Shown piece by piece: positions 47,051 to 58,290 of a DNA stretch of 64,000 nt. The notes under the pieces were generated by a model. The model did not search any database, was not told where the DNA came from, and worked only from the letters and a program-made list of their open reading frames with translations. Source of the DNA: Liolophura sinensis (taxonomy: Eukaryota; Mollusca; Polyplacophora; Chitonida; Chitonidae); NCBI RefSeq assembly GCF_032854445.1, contig NC_088304.1, forward strand, positions 2,416,001 to 2,480,000, written 5' to 3'. A program made the translations under genes and the position numbers. Each line of letters opens with the position of its first letter. Position 1 is the first letter of the stretch.

Positions 47051-47499
47051 TCGGTTAGCGAATCAAAATATTCGGGCACCGGCTCTGTACAGTGTATTCT
47101 TGAGAGCTATTACATATCTCGTTAAATATGTTTTTTTTTTTTGCGGGTTAGACTGAAAGCGCTTTACGACGCAAAGTCTCGCCCAGCGACAAATGGTTTT
47201 TGGTGTATGCTCTGCATGGCTGGTTCTCAGAAAATTGTGTTTTATGGGACACCATGATTCAATTCTGCAAACCGGAATGCATATATTAGTTTCAATCCAA
47301 ACCAAATCCGGGTGGGTAAGGTCTTCCGTGTTCTTACCTTGGGTTATACACCTCTGTAAAGACGTCAGCCTGTATTTCACCAATATTTCCATTCTCGCAA
47401 ATGATTTTAGCCAGACTTGATTTGCGTATTTCATCAAGTTGTCCTAAAATGAAAACAACGACAGTAACTGATTAATTTACAGACCTTCATTAAATATGT

Positions 47500-47592
47500 C
47501 CTACCATAATACTGGCCGCCAGCACATAAGGGAAATATTCTTGAGTACGGCGTAAAACACCAATCAAATAAATAAACAAATAAATAAATATG
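47500..47592 (+). mobile_element. SINE family A 3' end, P2 intron 10
   Basis: CCTACCATAATACTGGCCGC, TCTTGAGTACGGCGTAAAAC and CAATCAAATAAATAAAC match. A second short piece, CTGCAGTACTGGCCGCCGAC, follows at about 47597. Confidence 0.8.
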
Positions 47593-48939
47593 TCCTACTG
47601 CAGTACTGGCCGCCGACACATAAGGGAAATATGAGCTTTATACTTACAATCTTCTAAATGTAAATGTTTGAACGTCAAACTTTTGGTAGAACTAAAACCA
47701 TACACGTTATATGGTGTGGCTAGTGAGTCCCAAAATATTCAAATTTTCTGCAACACCTACGACACCAAATATGACACTCTTCCTTTTCAGCGTATGTATA
47801 CAGACACCTTGTTGACATTTTTATTTATTTATTTCTTTATTTATTTTTGGCTTTTGGCAAATATTTTACTAAGAGCCAAGTGGAAAAGCAAGAATCGATA
47901 TTTATACTCTACCACACTGATCATAAACACTAGCATATGGCCCTCCAAGAATAAAAAATCGGTGCTATTTAGAAAGAATAGTACTTTTAAGCTAACTTAC
48001 CGATTTTGAATTTTGCTGCAGCATCGTTGGTTTCATAGTAAAAACTATCAGCGTGTTTCAGTATCCAGAACTGTCTTCCAATCAGACAAGCTCCTGTTGG
48101 TCCCACAGCGCGACCCTCTAGCGGTGTCTCAGTGACGATTCCTGTCCACAAGTCGATGTCATCAGGGTGGCTAACAACACATGGACAGACAGAGTTATTC
48201 CCCTTGAAATGTAATTTGCCATCATTAAATACAATGTTTCAAAAATTTTCTTTAGCGTTACAATGTTTACGATGTTTTAGAATCATTTACTACCCACGGG
48301 TATGGCAATGGAATTGGCACCATCCTTAAATATCGACCATACTGCCTTCGCTGAGGAGGCGAACCTAACGTTTTTGATATTGCCGTCTTATTTTCTCACA
48401 TAGACAACCGAAGCAGCACGTGCTAGGCCACAAATGAATCCGACTCATCTTCCCGAAGCGTATTTTAGCGACAACACGACAGCCGCCAGTATAAGCATAT
48501 CAATAAGTATATTTTTAGTATTAACTAAAACACAAATTAAATAAAACTGATTGATATGAACATGAGACGCATCATTAAAATGGTATTAGGGGTTTGGTTT
48601 TGGTATCATTAATCCCTTGTGGGTTTGTAAAGCTTGAAATTCTTAATCCAGTTAACAAGCGATAATGGAGTCCTACTTTAACCTGGCGACCAAACCTCAT
48701 GTGGGATGATCATATTTTGACAGGCTTGTGATTTGTGCACAGTTTAGTTGTGACACGCTGAGTTATACTGATATAAATATTTGTTTTGTTTTTTTAATTG
48801 TATATGACGTCCGTCCCCACAATGCAGATCTTGACTCTTCCAAGCTATCTACTTTCTATGCAACCTGGAAGAAAATTTCCGAATGTGACAACTGGTATGA
48901 GGAAGTAACTGCATACCATTCCAGAACACAGTCCTAATA

Positions 48940-49062
48940 TAACTGCTGCGGATGGTCGGGGGGTTTCCCGGGGCTCCCGGTTTCCTCCCACCATAATACT
49001 GGCCATCGCCGTATAAGTGATATATTCTTCAGCACGGCGTAAACAATAAACAAATAAACAAA
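48940..49062 (+). mobile_element. SINE family A 3' half within the interval where P2 exon 9 is missing
   Basis: CTGCGGATGGTCGGGGGGTT, CCCACCATAATACTGGCCAT and CACGGCGTAAACAATAAACA match the family. It lies between P2 exons 10 and 8, the place of the lost catalytic exon. An insertion-linked deletion is possible but not shown. Confidence 0.8.
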
Positions 49063-50012
49063 TAATAGAACTGTTTGGAGTCTAGCGTTCCTAATACAGA
49101 AGAAAAATGTATTCAAAAGTCACCATAATTGCTGAAAAATTTGCTTACCTGTTTTAAAACAATGTCTGCATTGTCGAGCAGAATGGCGTCCCGTTGGCTG
49201 TGGGGTCTTGTAGCAGAAGATCTCCGTGGGCGCTTGGGGTCACTTTAAGTAAGCCTGAAATACAGATCCTCATCACTGTGAGACGGTTTAATTAAAAAAA
49301 AGTCTTATGGAACTCTTTGGCCAATTGTGTTGCGAATATGTTTATTCCAACGGCTACTATGGTTTGAAATACTTAAATTTTGTCCTTGAAATAATTAAAC
49401 CCATCGTTGTTCATCAGCCAAGCATGTCATTTATCCCGAAAGCTCATTGGTTACCGTTGTAGACATTCATCATTTCAGTGTTGGATTTTTGTAACAGAAT
49501 TATAAGAGCACTCCATCTTAGTTTGTAACTGAAACACCTCTCTCAGTTTTATACGTATGGAGCTACTTGATTGGTGTTTATCACTGTAAACTACTCGAGA
49601 ACTTTTGACTTCTACTTTATGGCAGAAAATTGGAGTAACGAGACATCCACCGCTTTTAGCCAGATACCTGACAAAATGTCCTGACTTAAAGTTGCAGTCG
49701 AACTCGCGAGAGCTGGATTGAAGCCTGTGGTATCGGTGAAAAAACAAAGGGTTTGGCTGACTTTATTAGCAAGGGTGGACGTCATTTTTAAGATTTAAGT
49801 GCAATGTTGTTCTGGTTAAATTTTATTTTCGAGATTTTGAAATGGTTTCGTAGTTCTTTTTATTTCACAATTTAATTCCCCAACAACATCAGCTGAAATG
49901 GACAGAAATGTTGCTAAAAGCAGGCTAGAGATAGTCACTTGAAGAAACGGACACCTGTTTACATGCAACAGGCCAACAAACGTTCACAGTAAGAGCGACT
50001 GTACTCTCGAAA

Positions 50013-50232
50013 AAATAACAGTAAATTTACTTAAAAAGATAATTAAGAAAATCTGTTGTTTGAGTGATGCGTATTATGTTATCGCAGCAGATTATTCTGT
50101 TAAATATCTATATATTCTATTAATAAAAATTGTATTAGACTAAGAGTATATCGTATTCCAAATGACACAGAATATATTCTAACATCACTCAAACAACAGT
50201 TTTCTGTTAAAATTATCCGACTATTTTTTTAG
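50013..50232. mobile_element. Palindromic MITE (family M), best-preserved copy, P2 intron 7
   Basis: Left AGAAAATCTGTTGTTTGAGT pairs with right ACTCAAACAACAGTTTTCTG. The inverted termini are about 55 bases around an AT-rich centre with GCAGATTATTCTGTTAAATA. It sits about 55 bases upstream of the P2 exon 7 donor region on plus coordinates. Confidence 0.8.
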
Positions 50233-53200
50233 CGTAGTAAACACGGACTATATAAGCAGGCAGCGTCGAAACAAGCTAAGAGGTTACCATTAATGCCAAG
50301 TCTAATGGTGCGCATGGTCGTAACGTCACTTCCGTAGATTGCTGAACCGTCAATGAAATGAGTGACTTGGTCAAGCTGTTGACGGAAACCTGGGGGAAAG
50401 TACGAATAGTGTTAAAACCCGTAAAAGCAGCCAGTGTCTATTTTCACCAAACTGCGTAAGCCAATTCTTTGTGTCAACTTGTTTCTTGTAAATCACGACA
50501 CTTTATACGGCGCTATAACCTAGACAAGGCCATTTACGAAAAACGTTAGGAGAAATCTGATTAGGGAATATGCTTTTAAATATTTTAATATTTGAGAAAG
50601 TTGCCCGGGTTTATGGTTGTACAGTGCGAACCACAACTCTGTACCAGGCACCAGACAAAGTTCCTATCTCCTAAAAAATAATGGTATTAGACGATGACGT
50701 ACCCAGCTGGCAGTCCAGATTGGGGGTAGGCGCTGCGCGTACAAAGTTCATGCATGTCCTGTGGAACTGCGAGAAGAATTGGTCCTCTACAGACACTTCT
50801 GTCGGGCGACATCCGAGTCTGGCGATATAGAAATGGATTGGGCGCAACAATTATGCGAGCATAGCGAATACTATGGCAGCTATTTTACTAAAATTGTCAT
50901 TTTAGACGTTCAACATTCTTCATTTCTCAGGTTTTTCATACTTCGCTAAAATGTGCATTATGTAAAACTTAAAGTAAAGTACTCCAGAAAGCCTTTACTC
51001 ATTTGTGTTTACTATGTATTTTGGGTTTATCCGAGTCTTTTTATGGTTGTTATCATGATTACTGCTGGTATATTAGAATCGTCTCCCATTGACTAATATA
51101 TACGACTGAGGAACCCAAGTTTTAACGCTATGGTTGATGACAGCAGGAAGAATCCAAGCTTGTTTTACGCACGGTACAAAGAATTTAGCTTCCGCTGTCA
51201 CTTCCGATTCTGTGGCCATTTTCGCGAAAACAGTTCTTGTAGTTTTTCTTTTGTTTGTCTAGTTTACAGCGCCATAAGGTGACATGAGTTACAAGTAAAA
51301 TTAGATTACCAAATTTTGTGAAAATGTCGCCAGTTCCGGAAGCGTTTCTTTTAACCTAAAACAAAGCTTCTAATAACTCACCACGTGTAGGTATGGTTCC
51401 AATTGTGGTGCAGTTGTGTTAAGGAAATAAAGACTTAAAAAATCATCATCGTCAGGTACATTGTTTATACTTTCTTAGTTCTTTGGTAGGTTCTGTTGAG
51501 CGTTGATTGAATGGTTGTCGATTGGCACAGTAATTTCTGCTTGGACGTCTAGATACACTACTGTACTTCTCTGAAAATACCTCCACTGGTGTTATTTTTG
51601 TTTGACCTTTCTTGAACAGTGTGTTTGATATTGTAGTCCTAAGATGGAATTAACGTACTTGTTCATACTGTTGGATCATCGATGACGTCACACGGGAGTT
51701 TCTACCTTAACGTTGGCAACTGACAAAACTATTCCGTGGCTCATTGTGTAATCTGTACTTTTTTATATAATATAGCTATTCAGTATAAACTAAATACATA
51801 GTTTAGATAAAAAGGAGTTAAGCTCGTGACATCAATGGTTCATAGCCCCCAACTTATAATATAAATGTCTGAATGCATCTATAGCTTCTGTTCAACAAAG
51901 GTTATTGAAAAAGCCTGAACATATTTCAGATACATTTTCAGAGATGTCTCTAAAAGCTATGACTTCATGTAATGTTGTATATTCATTTAAAACATAAGGT
52001 ATAAACAAATGGAACTTATATGATTGAAACAATTGATTAAATGAGTTTTCCATATAAACTTTATATACATCAGTTTGTTTAAAGCCACTGGTATCAACTT
52101 TGCCATCAGCAATGCAACACGACAAAGCGCTGCCATTGTTTCCTGAAAAAATTAAATACATAAATATTTACTTACTGGCCTCTGTTTGTTTGCGGACAAC
52201 GCAGGAATATTTGACCGATTCATAGTTTCGAGCAACCGGGCCCCTTGTAAGGAGCTGGAGGTGATAAGACACCATGGAGCTAAAAGGGCCGAAAGTTGAG
52301 TTTGACCGATTCCGAAATGTTTAGGTATTACGGCACATTGAAACTGTTATATTTAAAGGCTAGATATATTCCGATTACTTTTCCAGAAAGAGCTGTTTGT
52401 ACCTAAGAGCTATACTTTTCATTTTTGATGCAAAAATCTTCTTCAATGCCTGTCACCTGGGTTAAATTCGCATTGTTTTCACCTCCAGTATATTGCCAAT
52501 GTGGCGTAAAGCCATAATCGTACATCCACCTCCAATATTCTATTCACGTGACCAAAAGTATGCTGATGATTGGCTCAGAGCAGCTATAACATTATCGCAA
52601 AACTATAAATACGATGGTGGCTATGATCATGGATAGGGGAAACCGAGCATGTAGGGCCAGGGGGAAACCATGCAACGCACTAAAACCAGACACCTTACAA
52701 ATCCTACTCGCGCAATGCAGCAACCTAGACAAAAATGAATTTAATCCATCACCGTCAATGTTAAATGGTTATGAGAAAAGTGATGTAAGATCAGTGTTCC
52801 AACAGTGGGATTTGAATTTTTTTAGTCAATGAACTTATGTTGAGAAAATGTTATAAAACAATTTGACACACCCGATATCATATGTTAAGGTTCTTCCATC
52901 AGAACCGGAAAGCCTTGTCGAACACTCTTCTGCAGTCTTGGACAAATAACATATCATGTCAAACCTTCCGTCTAATGACTGTATACATGGCATACTCCAT
53001 ACAGCGCATGTGCTCGCGATATACCACTGTCATGCACCACTAAACAAGCTTGAGATTTAGAAGTTGTGCGACGCACGTAGGTTTGTGTAGCCCTAGCGCC
53101 ATCACTGGTGTCCTTGCGCGGACACCTTGTGAAGTTGTTTTACGAGTTGATTAGAATTATGTCCATACCTTAGATAAAGAGAATGCATGTGTGTAAAACT

Positions 53201-53342
53201 TAGGACAGATTTTTTGTGTTTTCTGACCTCACACCCTGTCTCATCATTACAGCCCCCGTGACCTCGGTGTTGTTCAAGATTTCTGTACAGATTGTGGCAG
53301 TGGTGAGTGATATAATCTTAGAGTATGTAAACATCGCTCGAC

Positions 53343-53640
53343 ATCAACAAATGCTTGGGGGGCCTCCGTGGCTCAGTCGGTTAGCGCGCTAGCGCAGCGT
53401 AATGACCCAGAAGCCTCTCACCAATGCGGTCGCTGTGAGTTCAAGACCAGCTCATGCTGCCTTCCTCTCCGGCCGTACTTGGGAAGGTCTGCCAGCAACC
53501 TGCGGATGGTCGTGGTTTTCCCCCGGGCTCTGCCCGGTTTCCACCCACCATAATGCTGGCCGCCGTCGTATAAGTGAAATATTCTTGAGTACGGCGTAAA
53601 ACACCAATCAAAAAAAAAAAAAAAAATCAACAAATGCTTG
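53343..53640 (+). mobile_element. SINE family A, full-length copy with 15-bp target-site duplication, P2 intron 4
   Basis: Identical flanks ATCAACAAATGCTTG at 53343-53357 and 53626-53640 bracket the element. The 5' end is GGGGCCTCCGTGGCTCAGTC with tRNA-like A box (GGCTCAGTCGGTTAGCGCGC) and B box (GAGTTCAAGACC). The body includes TGCGGATGGTCGTGG and CACCATAATGCTGGCCGCCG. It ends GTACGGCGTAAAACACCAAT plus poly-A. The intact duplication indicates a recent insertion. All other family A entries here are fragments of this sequence. Confidence 0.93.
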
Positions 53641-54965
53641 AGTTCTTACTCTTTTTCTATAACAAACTGGAATCTGATTGTCAATAAAACATTCAGCCAA
53701 TCAAGAAAGTGGAAAGCTGCTGACAAGACATACCCTTGGAGAAAGCATTTCTCGTGACGTCATGAGTGATGAACTGTCCGAACTCCATGGTCATGTGATT
53801 TATATGCGGATGGAGATTGGCTAATGTGCTCTTTTTGTGAATATTTGTACTGATCACTCATGGCAACGGAAGGGGCGTTCCCGACCTGGATTCATTTCTC
53901 AGGGACCCGACACCTAAAAGTAATATAAGGCATTTAGTAATTATTTGGATTTCAAATATTTTCTAGCAACATTAGAAGGACACCTAGCAACTAAACAGGA
54001 AATCGTTCCACTTCGATGCAGCAGTGAACCAGAAAAACAAATAAATCTTACCTGAATATTAAGTACAATTACTAAAGAACGTAAACGTGAAAATTTAGAG
54101 TGATGCCATTTATTTTATTTGTTTATTTGTTATTTTTGATATGTTTTAGCAAAAGACAAAAGTACTAGTAGTGTCAAAAGCAGAATTAATTATCAAACAA
54201 TATCAAACTGTCTTGAAACAATGGCGATCCTGCGTAAATCAGGTGAAGTAAGCAGTGCCCATGAACTCGGAATTGTCGTTTACTATATCTGACTTACTAT
54301 TGATTTCTTACAGCCAGTTTGATTACCCCTCTCTGAGGGGTAATGAGGGTAATGGAGGGGTCAAGTCTTAGAGGCAAGCAGTTTCAAAACACAAATACGC
54401 GAAAAGCTAACTTCACTCGCAAGCGCCTGCCCGTGTTACATGTACATGTATGTAATATATGATTTTTTGTTGTTTTTTTAAATAAGGCAAGTAACGAAGA
54501 CCTTCGGCACACGAACAGTAATGTTACAAAGGGAAATACGTCACATAACAATGGCAGGTGCCTATGTTTCACATCTAAAAGAATACGGAAGTAAGAATTC
54601 GTTTTGGGGAAGGTTTGATTTGGACAAATCAGTATTGTCAGCGACTGCAGCATCTGACCTCAGTTTGACGCGGAACAAGAGCTATACACCCACCATCGCC
54701 ATACTCCGGGGGTAAGAATCTCTCGTAGGGCGTGTTGGCTTTTCGCCACAAAGGGTTCTGAAGGTTGTTACACGACCCATCTATCGCCCTGTATGTGTAA
54801 GTGACGTCACACTCAATCATGGCTCGGAATGGACAGGGCAGCTGGACACAGACCCCCATTACAACTTATGGAAAATTAATGGGGGGTCCGAGGCCAGCTG
54901 GGCGCTTATTTTACGCATGGTCCTCAGAGTCACGGAGTCTGGCTGTCGTAGATTTAAACTGGCGA

Positions 54966-55046
54966 AGAAAATAATGGGCGGAGCGAAAATAATGGGCGGA
55001 GCGAAAATAATGGACGGTGCGAAAATAATGGACGGTGCGAAAATAA
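54966..55046. repeat. Tandem repeat, 18-bp unit (AAAATAATGGGCGGAGCG)
   Basis: Four to five copies with GGGCGGAGC/GGACGGTGC variants, in P2 intron 2 just upstream of exon 3. Confidence 0.85.
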
Positions 55047-55084
55047 TATCGGTGGTCAGTTGCTATCATTAAGGATCTCTGAGA

Positions 55085-55215
55085 ATTATTGGCGTTTGAT
55101 TTATTTACTTATTTATTTGATCACTGTTTTACGCCGTACTCAAGCATATTTCAATTATACGTCGGCGGCCAGCATTATGGTGGGAGGGAAATGGCCAGAG
55201 CTCGGGGGAAACCCG
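55085..55215 (-). mobile_element. SINE family A fragment, P2 intron 2
   Basis: TTTTACGCCGTACTCAAGCA, GTCGGCGGCCAGCATTATGG and GGGGGAAACCCGTGG match the reverse complement of the full copy. Confidence 0.85.
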
Positions 55216-55704
55216 TGGACGTTTGAGTTCACAGCATATATAGAGGTTCAAATGGTAAACTTGAATGAAAAATAAATGAATTACTCATTCTACCGGGTTT
55301 TAACCTCATTCCCAATTTTGTTAGCTTTACAGGTGAAGAAAATAAAAAGATTAGATAAGGTTCAGATTGAAAAGTGCAAAATTTGGTTGTTAATGTGGTC
55401 TTCCATATCTTTTTAGATTTTTCTTTGCAGAGAAAAACACACTTGAAAATAATCTTTGCATGGTGGGTATTTGAGACCACCTCTTGTTACGCCTTGTCTT
55501 TGCGTAATAATGTTATACATGAGGATGCAACACATGTGACAGCATTTTCAATTATCCTTTTCTGCTGATGAAGAAGTCAAAAGAAAAAAATTTGATGATC
55601 TTTCATGTGATTTTGACCTAAATTTTATATTTTCTTCTCCATTATTACCACCTATCTTTAGCAGATGCCCGACAAACTCCATGGCTTTAGACGGCATGCA
55701 AATT

Positions 55705-55723
55705 GGGGGGGGGGGGGGGGGGG
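55705..55723 (+). repeat. Poly-G run of about 19 bases
   Basis: An uninterrupted G run in P2 intron 2. Its length in an assembly is unreliable. Confidence 0.85.
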
Positions 55724-55844
55724 TAAAGGATCGATCACTGTACCGACCTTACTGGTCATATCAATTATACAAATGGGCCAGAAAAATTATAATAAATGGA
55801 ATATTCAGAAAAATATAGTAAAAAAACTATAAATATATTTTACT

Positions 55845-55990
55845 GATATATTTGATTGGTGTTTACGCCGTACTCAAGAATATTTCTCTTATACGACATC
55901 GGGCAGGATTATGGTGGTTGGACACCGGACGTAGCCCGGAGGAAACCCACGATCATCCGCAGGTTGCTGGTACATCTTCCCACTTACGGC
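55845..55990 (-). mobile_element. SINE family A fragment, P2 intron 2
   Basis: TTGATTGGTGTTTACGCCGT, CTCAAGAATATTTCTCTTAT and GGAAACCCACGATCATCCGC match the reverse complement of the full copy. Confidence 0.8.
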
Positions 55991-56092
55991 ATTAACTATA
56001 AAAAAGCACTCTAAAACAGTTTTTAAATTCTGGGGTTTTATTTTTTTTTATTTGACCACTGTTCCAATTATGTTGATATAGGCAAATATGTA

Positions 56093-56139
56093 ATGATGAT
56101 GATGATGATGATGATGATTAATAATAATAATAATAATAA
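56093..56139. repeat. Compound (GAT)n(AAT)n microsatellite
   Basis: About eight GAT units followed by about six AAT units. Confidence 0.9.
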
Positions 56140-56824
56140 AATTAATTATAATAATGCTTTATTTCTCTTACCAAGGTTCATATAAAAAGGTTTTACAATA
56201 GAAATAAGAGACCATGTTAAAACAGCCCAGGGATTGGTCTAGGGCGTATACAAATGCCACTGCATAGGACTACAGGTAGACGGTGTTATCAGGCTTGCAT
56301 TCCACGAACTCTTTAGCAGGAAATGAAAGTAGGTTTTCGATTCCAACTTTAGTTAGGCTGGAAGTGCTTTTTATTAATATGTTATCACAGTTATTCACAT
56401 GATGTGTCCGCCCACTATAAAACCTCAAAGTGTGACAAAGACAAACTCTACAGATGTTAGGTGTCTAATACTTAAAAACAACTAACAATATATACACATG
56501 TAAGTTAAACAATAAAACTGCAGCTTGTTTAACCAGTAGAGCTACACAACGCATATGGCAAAGAATTCTTGAATAAGTATGGCAAGTTTAATATTTTGTC
56601 TTCGATACCTGCATAAGAATTATTAGGTAAATTTTGAATCGTGTGATCCTTCATTCAGAAGGTTTCACATGTTTCTCTATAAATATACACTTCTTATTCT
56701 CTGACAAGACTGGAGCTGGCTTTCTCGAAAACGGCTCCAGTCATGGCTATCTCACGCGCCTGCGCATTAGACACAAAGTGTGGACCGAATACATCCTTCC
56801 GTCTTTTTAAATCTTGTCTCTGGT

Positions 56825-58290
56825 CTGAAGAAAAGAATAGATATGCCACAGCTCTTTAAATATCTGTAATAAACGGAAAAGAGGGAGGGCCAAGATGGGC
56901 AGTTCAAGGGAGGTAATCGGCTGGTGTAAGCAGACCTTACTGTTAAAATGAGTTTCATATGTGGTACATATTCATGACAAGGGTCTCCATTTTTTGCATT
57001 ACGAATGCAAGCTTAGCATCTACGTTACCATAATGCACGCTATCACTCACAGCTGTCGAGAAAATGAGTTTTATGACAGTTTAAAATGTAGATTTTTTTG
57101 CAAATATGGAAAACGTCAGTTAAAGTGAAAGACAGCACCTGACTAATGTTTATGTCCACGGAAAGACTACCAATCGAAGTATCTTAAACCGGCATTAATT
57201 TTTTTTTTTTTTAGATTTTTTTAACCCAGTAAAAGTTTAGTGAAACTTAATCTTGATACAGCTTCAGCACATCTCCATTACTGAGAGCAAGGTGACTCTC
57301 GCTCTCTAACGTTGAAGGCATTTTCCGTATAATAGTTTAAGCAGTAGAATGTGGCAGATGAAAGTTGTGGACTAGGGTGATGAAGGCCCAAGTCATAAAT
57401 ATAATTTTTCTGGAAATTGGACATTCTGGAAGAATATTCCTTCCACTGCTTGAACTGTTGATGCACTAGGCGTATTATATCATTAACAAGGAGCTTCAAC
57501 GACTCTGTTTAAATAGGCATTCGACTGTCTCTGGATTTTATGCTTCAGTTTTGTATCACTGGCTTCTAAAATGAAAGCAGTGCTGACCTAGTTATCGCGG
57601 ACCTCAAAGAAACCACAAGGCGTTTCAACAATTTTACTGTATTTTATAAAAGAAAATAGAAAAAACATCCCTTGTATGCGAGAAAGACGAAGGAGTAAAA
57701 TTTAAGTTCTTCAGCTGTAATTAATTCAGAGAGAGAAATATGTCATAAGATTTAATCAATCTTAGTCGTTGTCAGGTGAGATCCCGTCCTCTCATTCCCA
57801 TAAACCTTCGGCTTCCCTAATGAATTTTGCACTGACCCTGATATTTGTTATTTAGAAACTGCTTACTAAACGCTAAAATGAACGACAAAAACATGTATTT
57901 GGGGAGATGGGTGCGGTTTGGACCGAGACGGTATGCTACTGTCTGGCATAATTTGTGATACGGTCTTTGAATATATTAGGGCTTGTAAATGAACTGATTT
58001 TACGTCTGTGGGGGTCCGTAAACGATACAGACCTGCCCCACAACACTTTATGAAATGGCCCTTTGGCTACTGTACTTCAGCGTTTACCCGTGACCAATTA
58101 CCAGCTGTCACTCTTTTGTTGGTGATCCAGGTTTACCCTCTACACCTTTTACTATATCCTTTCTCCAAGTAAATCTTGACGTTGACATTTATGTCAAATC
58201 TTGACCAATGTTTACCGAATATTTATTAAAAATCGTCGTATATTTAGATCAAAAATAGATCTCATTTGTTCTTTTTATTAAAATCCTTAC
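56825..58290. other. Region between the Gln-rich exon and P2 exon 2; no exon resolved
   Basis: If the two belong to one transcript this is an intron. Two weak exon-like minus-strand stretches were seen. One follows an acceptor at about 57715 (TTACAG, then LKNLNFTPSSFSHTRDVF, stop near 57638). The other is at about 57507-57278 (SLKLLVNDIIRLVHQQFKQW, stop TAA). Either could be a terminal exon of the Gln-rich gene, but neither has homology I recognise. A degenerate R390-like phrase (CCAATTACCAGCTGTCAC) lies near 58092. Confidence 0.35.

Larger units (their letters stand above)
43835..56824 (-). pseudogene. Heme peroxidase/TSP1 paralogue of P1 (P2), inactivated
   Basis: Exon remnants match P1 in order and strand: about 56824-56706 (VFGPHFVSNAQAREIAMTGAVF), 54841 or 54864-54694 (CPFRAMIEC, AIDGSCNNLQNP), 53913-53734 (MEFGQFITHD), 52142-52069 (NNGSALSCC), 50818-50703 (CMNFVRAAPTPN), 50389-50288 (QVTHFIDGSAIYGSD), 49254-49149 (GLLKVTPSAHGDLL), 48170-48001 (IDLWTGIVTETPLEGRAVGP), 47443-47338 (QLDEIRKSSLAKIIC) and 44211-43835 (LPEVDLTQW plus TSP1). 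Lesions: TGA at 53858-53860 where P1 has CGA; exon 5 of 74 instead of 70 bases before the only usable donor; exon 8 shorter by 5 bases, bringing in TAA; no counterpart of the 691-base catalytic exon in 48171-49148; and two extra 53-base copies in the TSP1 exon. The exon 2 donor is also poor. The proximal His and catalytic Arg exon is gone, so peroxidase activity is excluded if the assembly is right. The 58.3-61.4 kb exon may be its original first exon. Confidence 0.85.

Noticed and set aside
53858-53860. TGA in P2 read as selenocysteine
   Set aside because: P1 has an arginine CGA at this aligned, non-catalytic position, and the gene carries several other lesions, so a simple C-to-T stop is the better reading.
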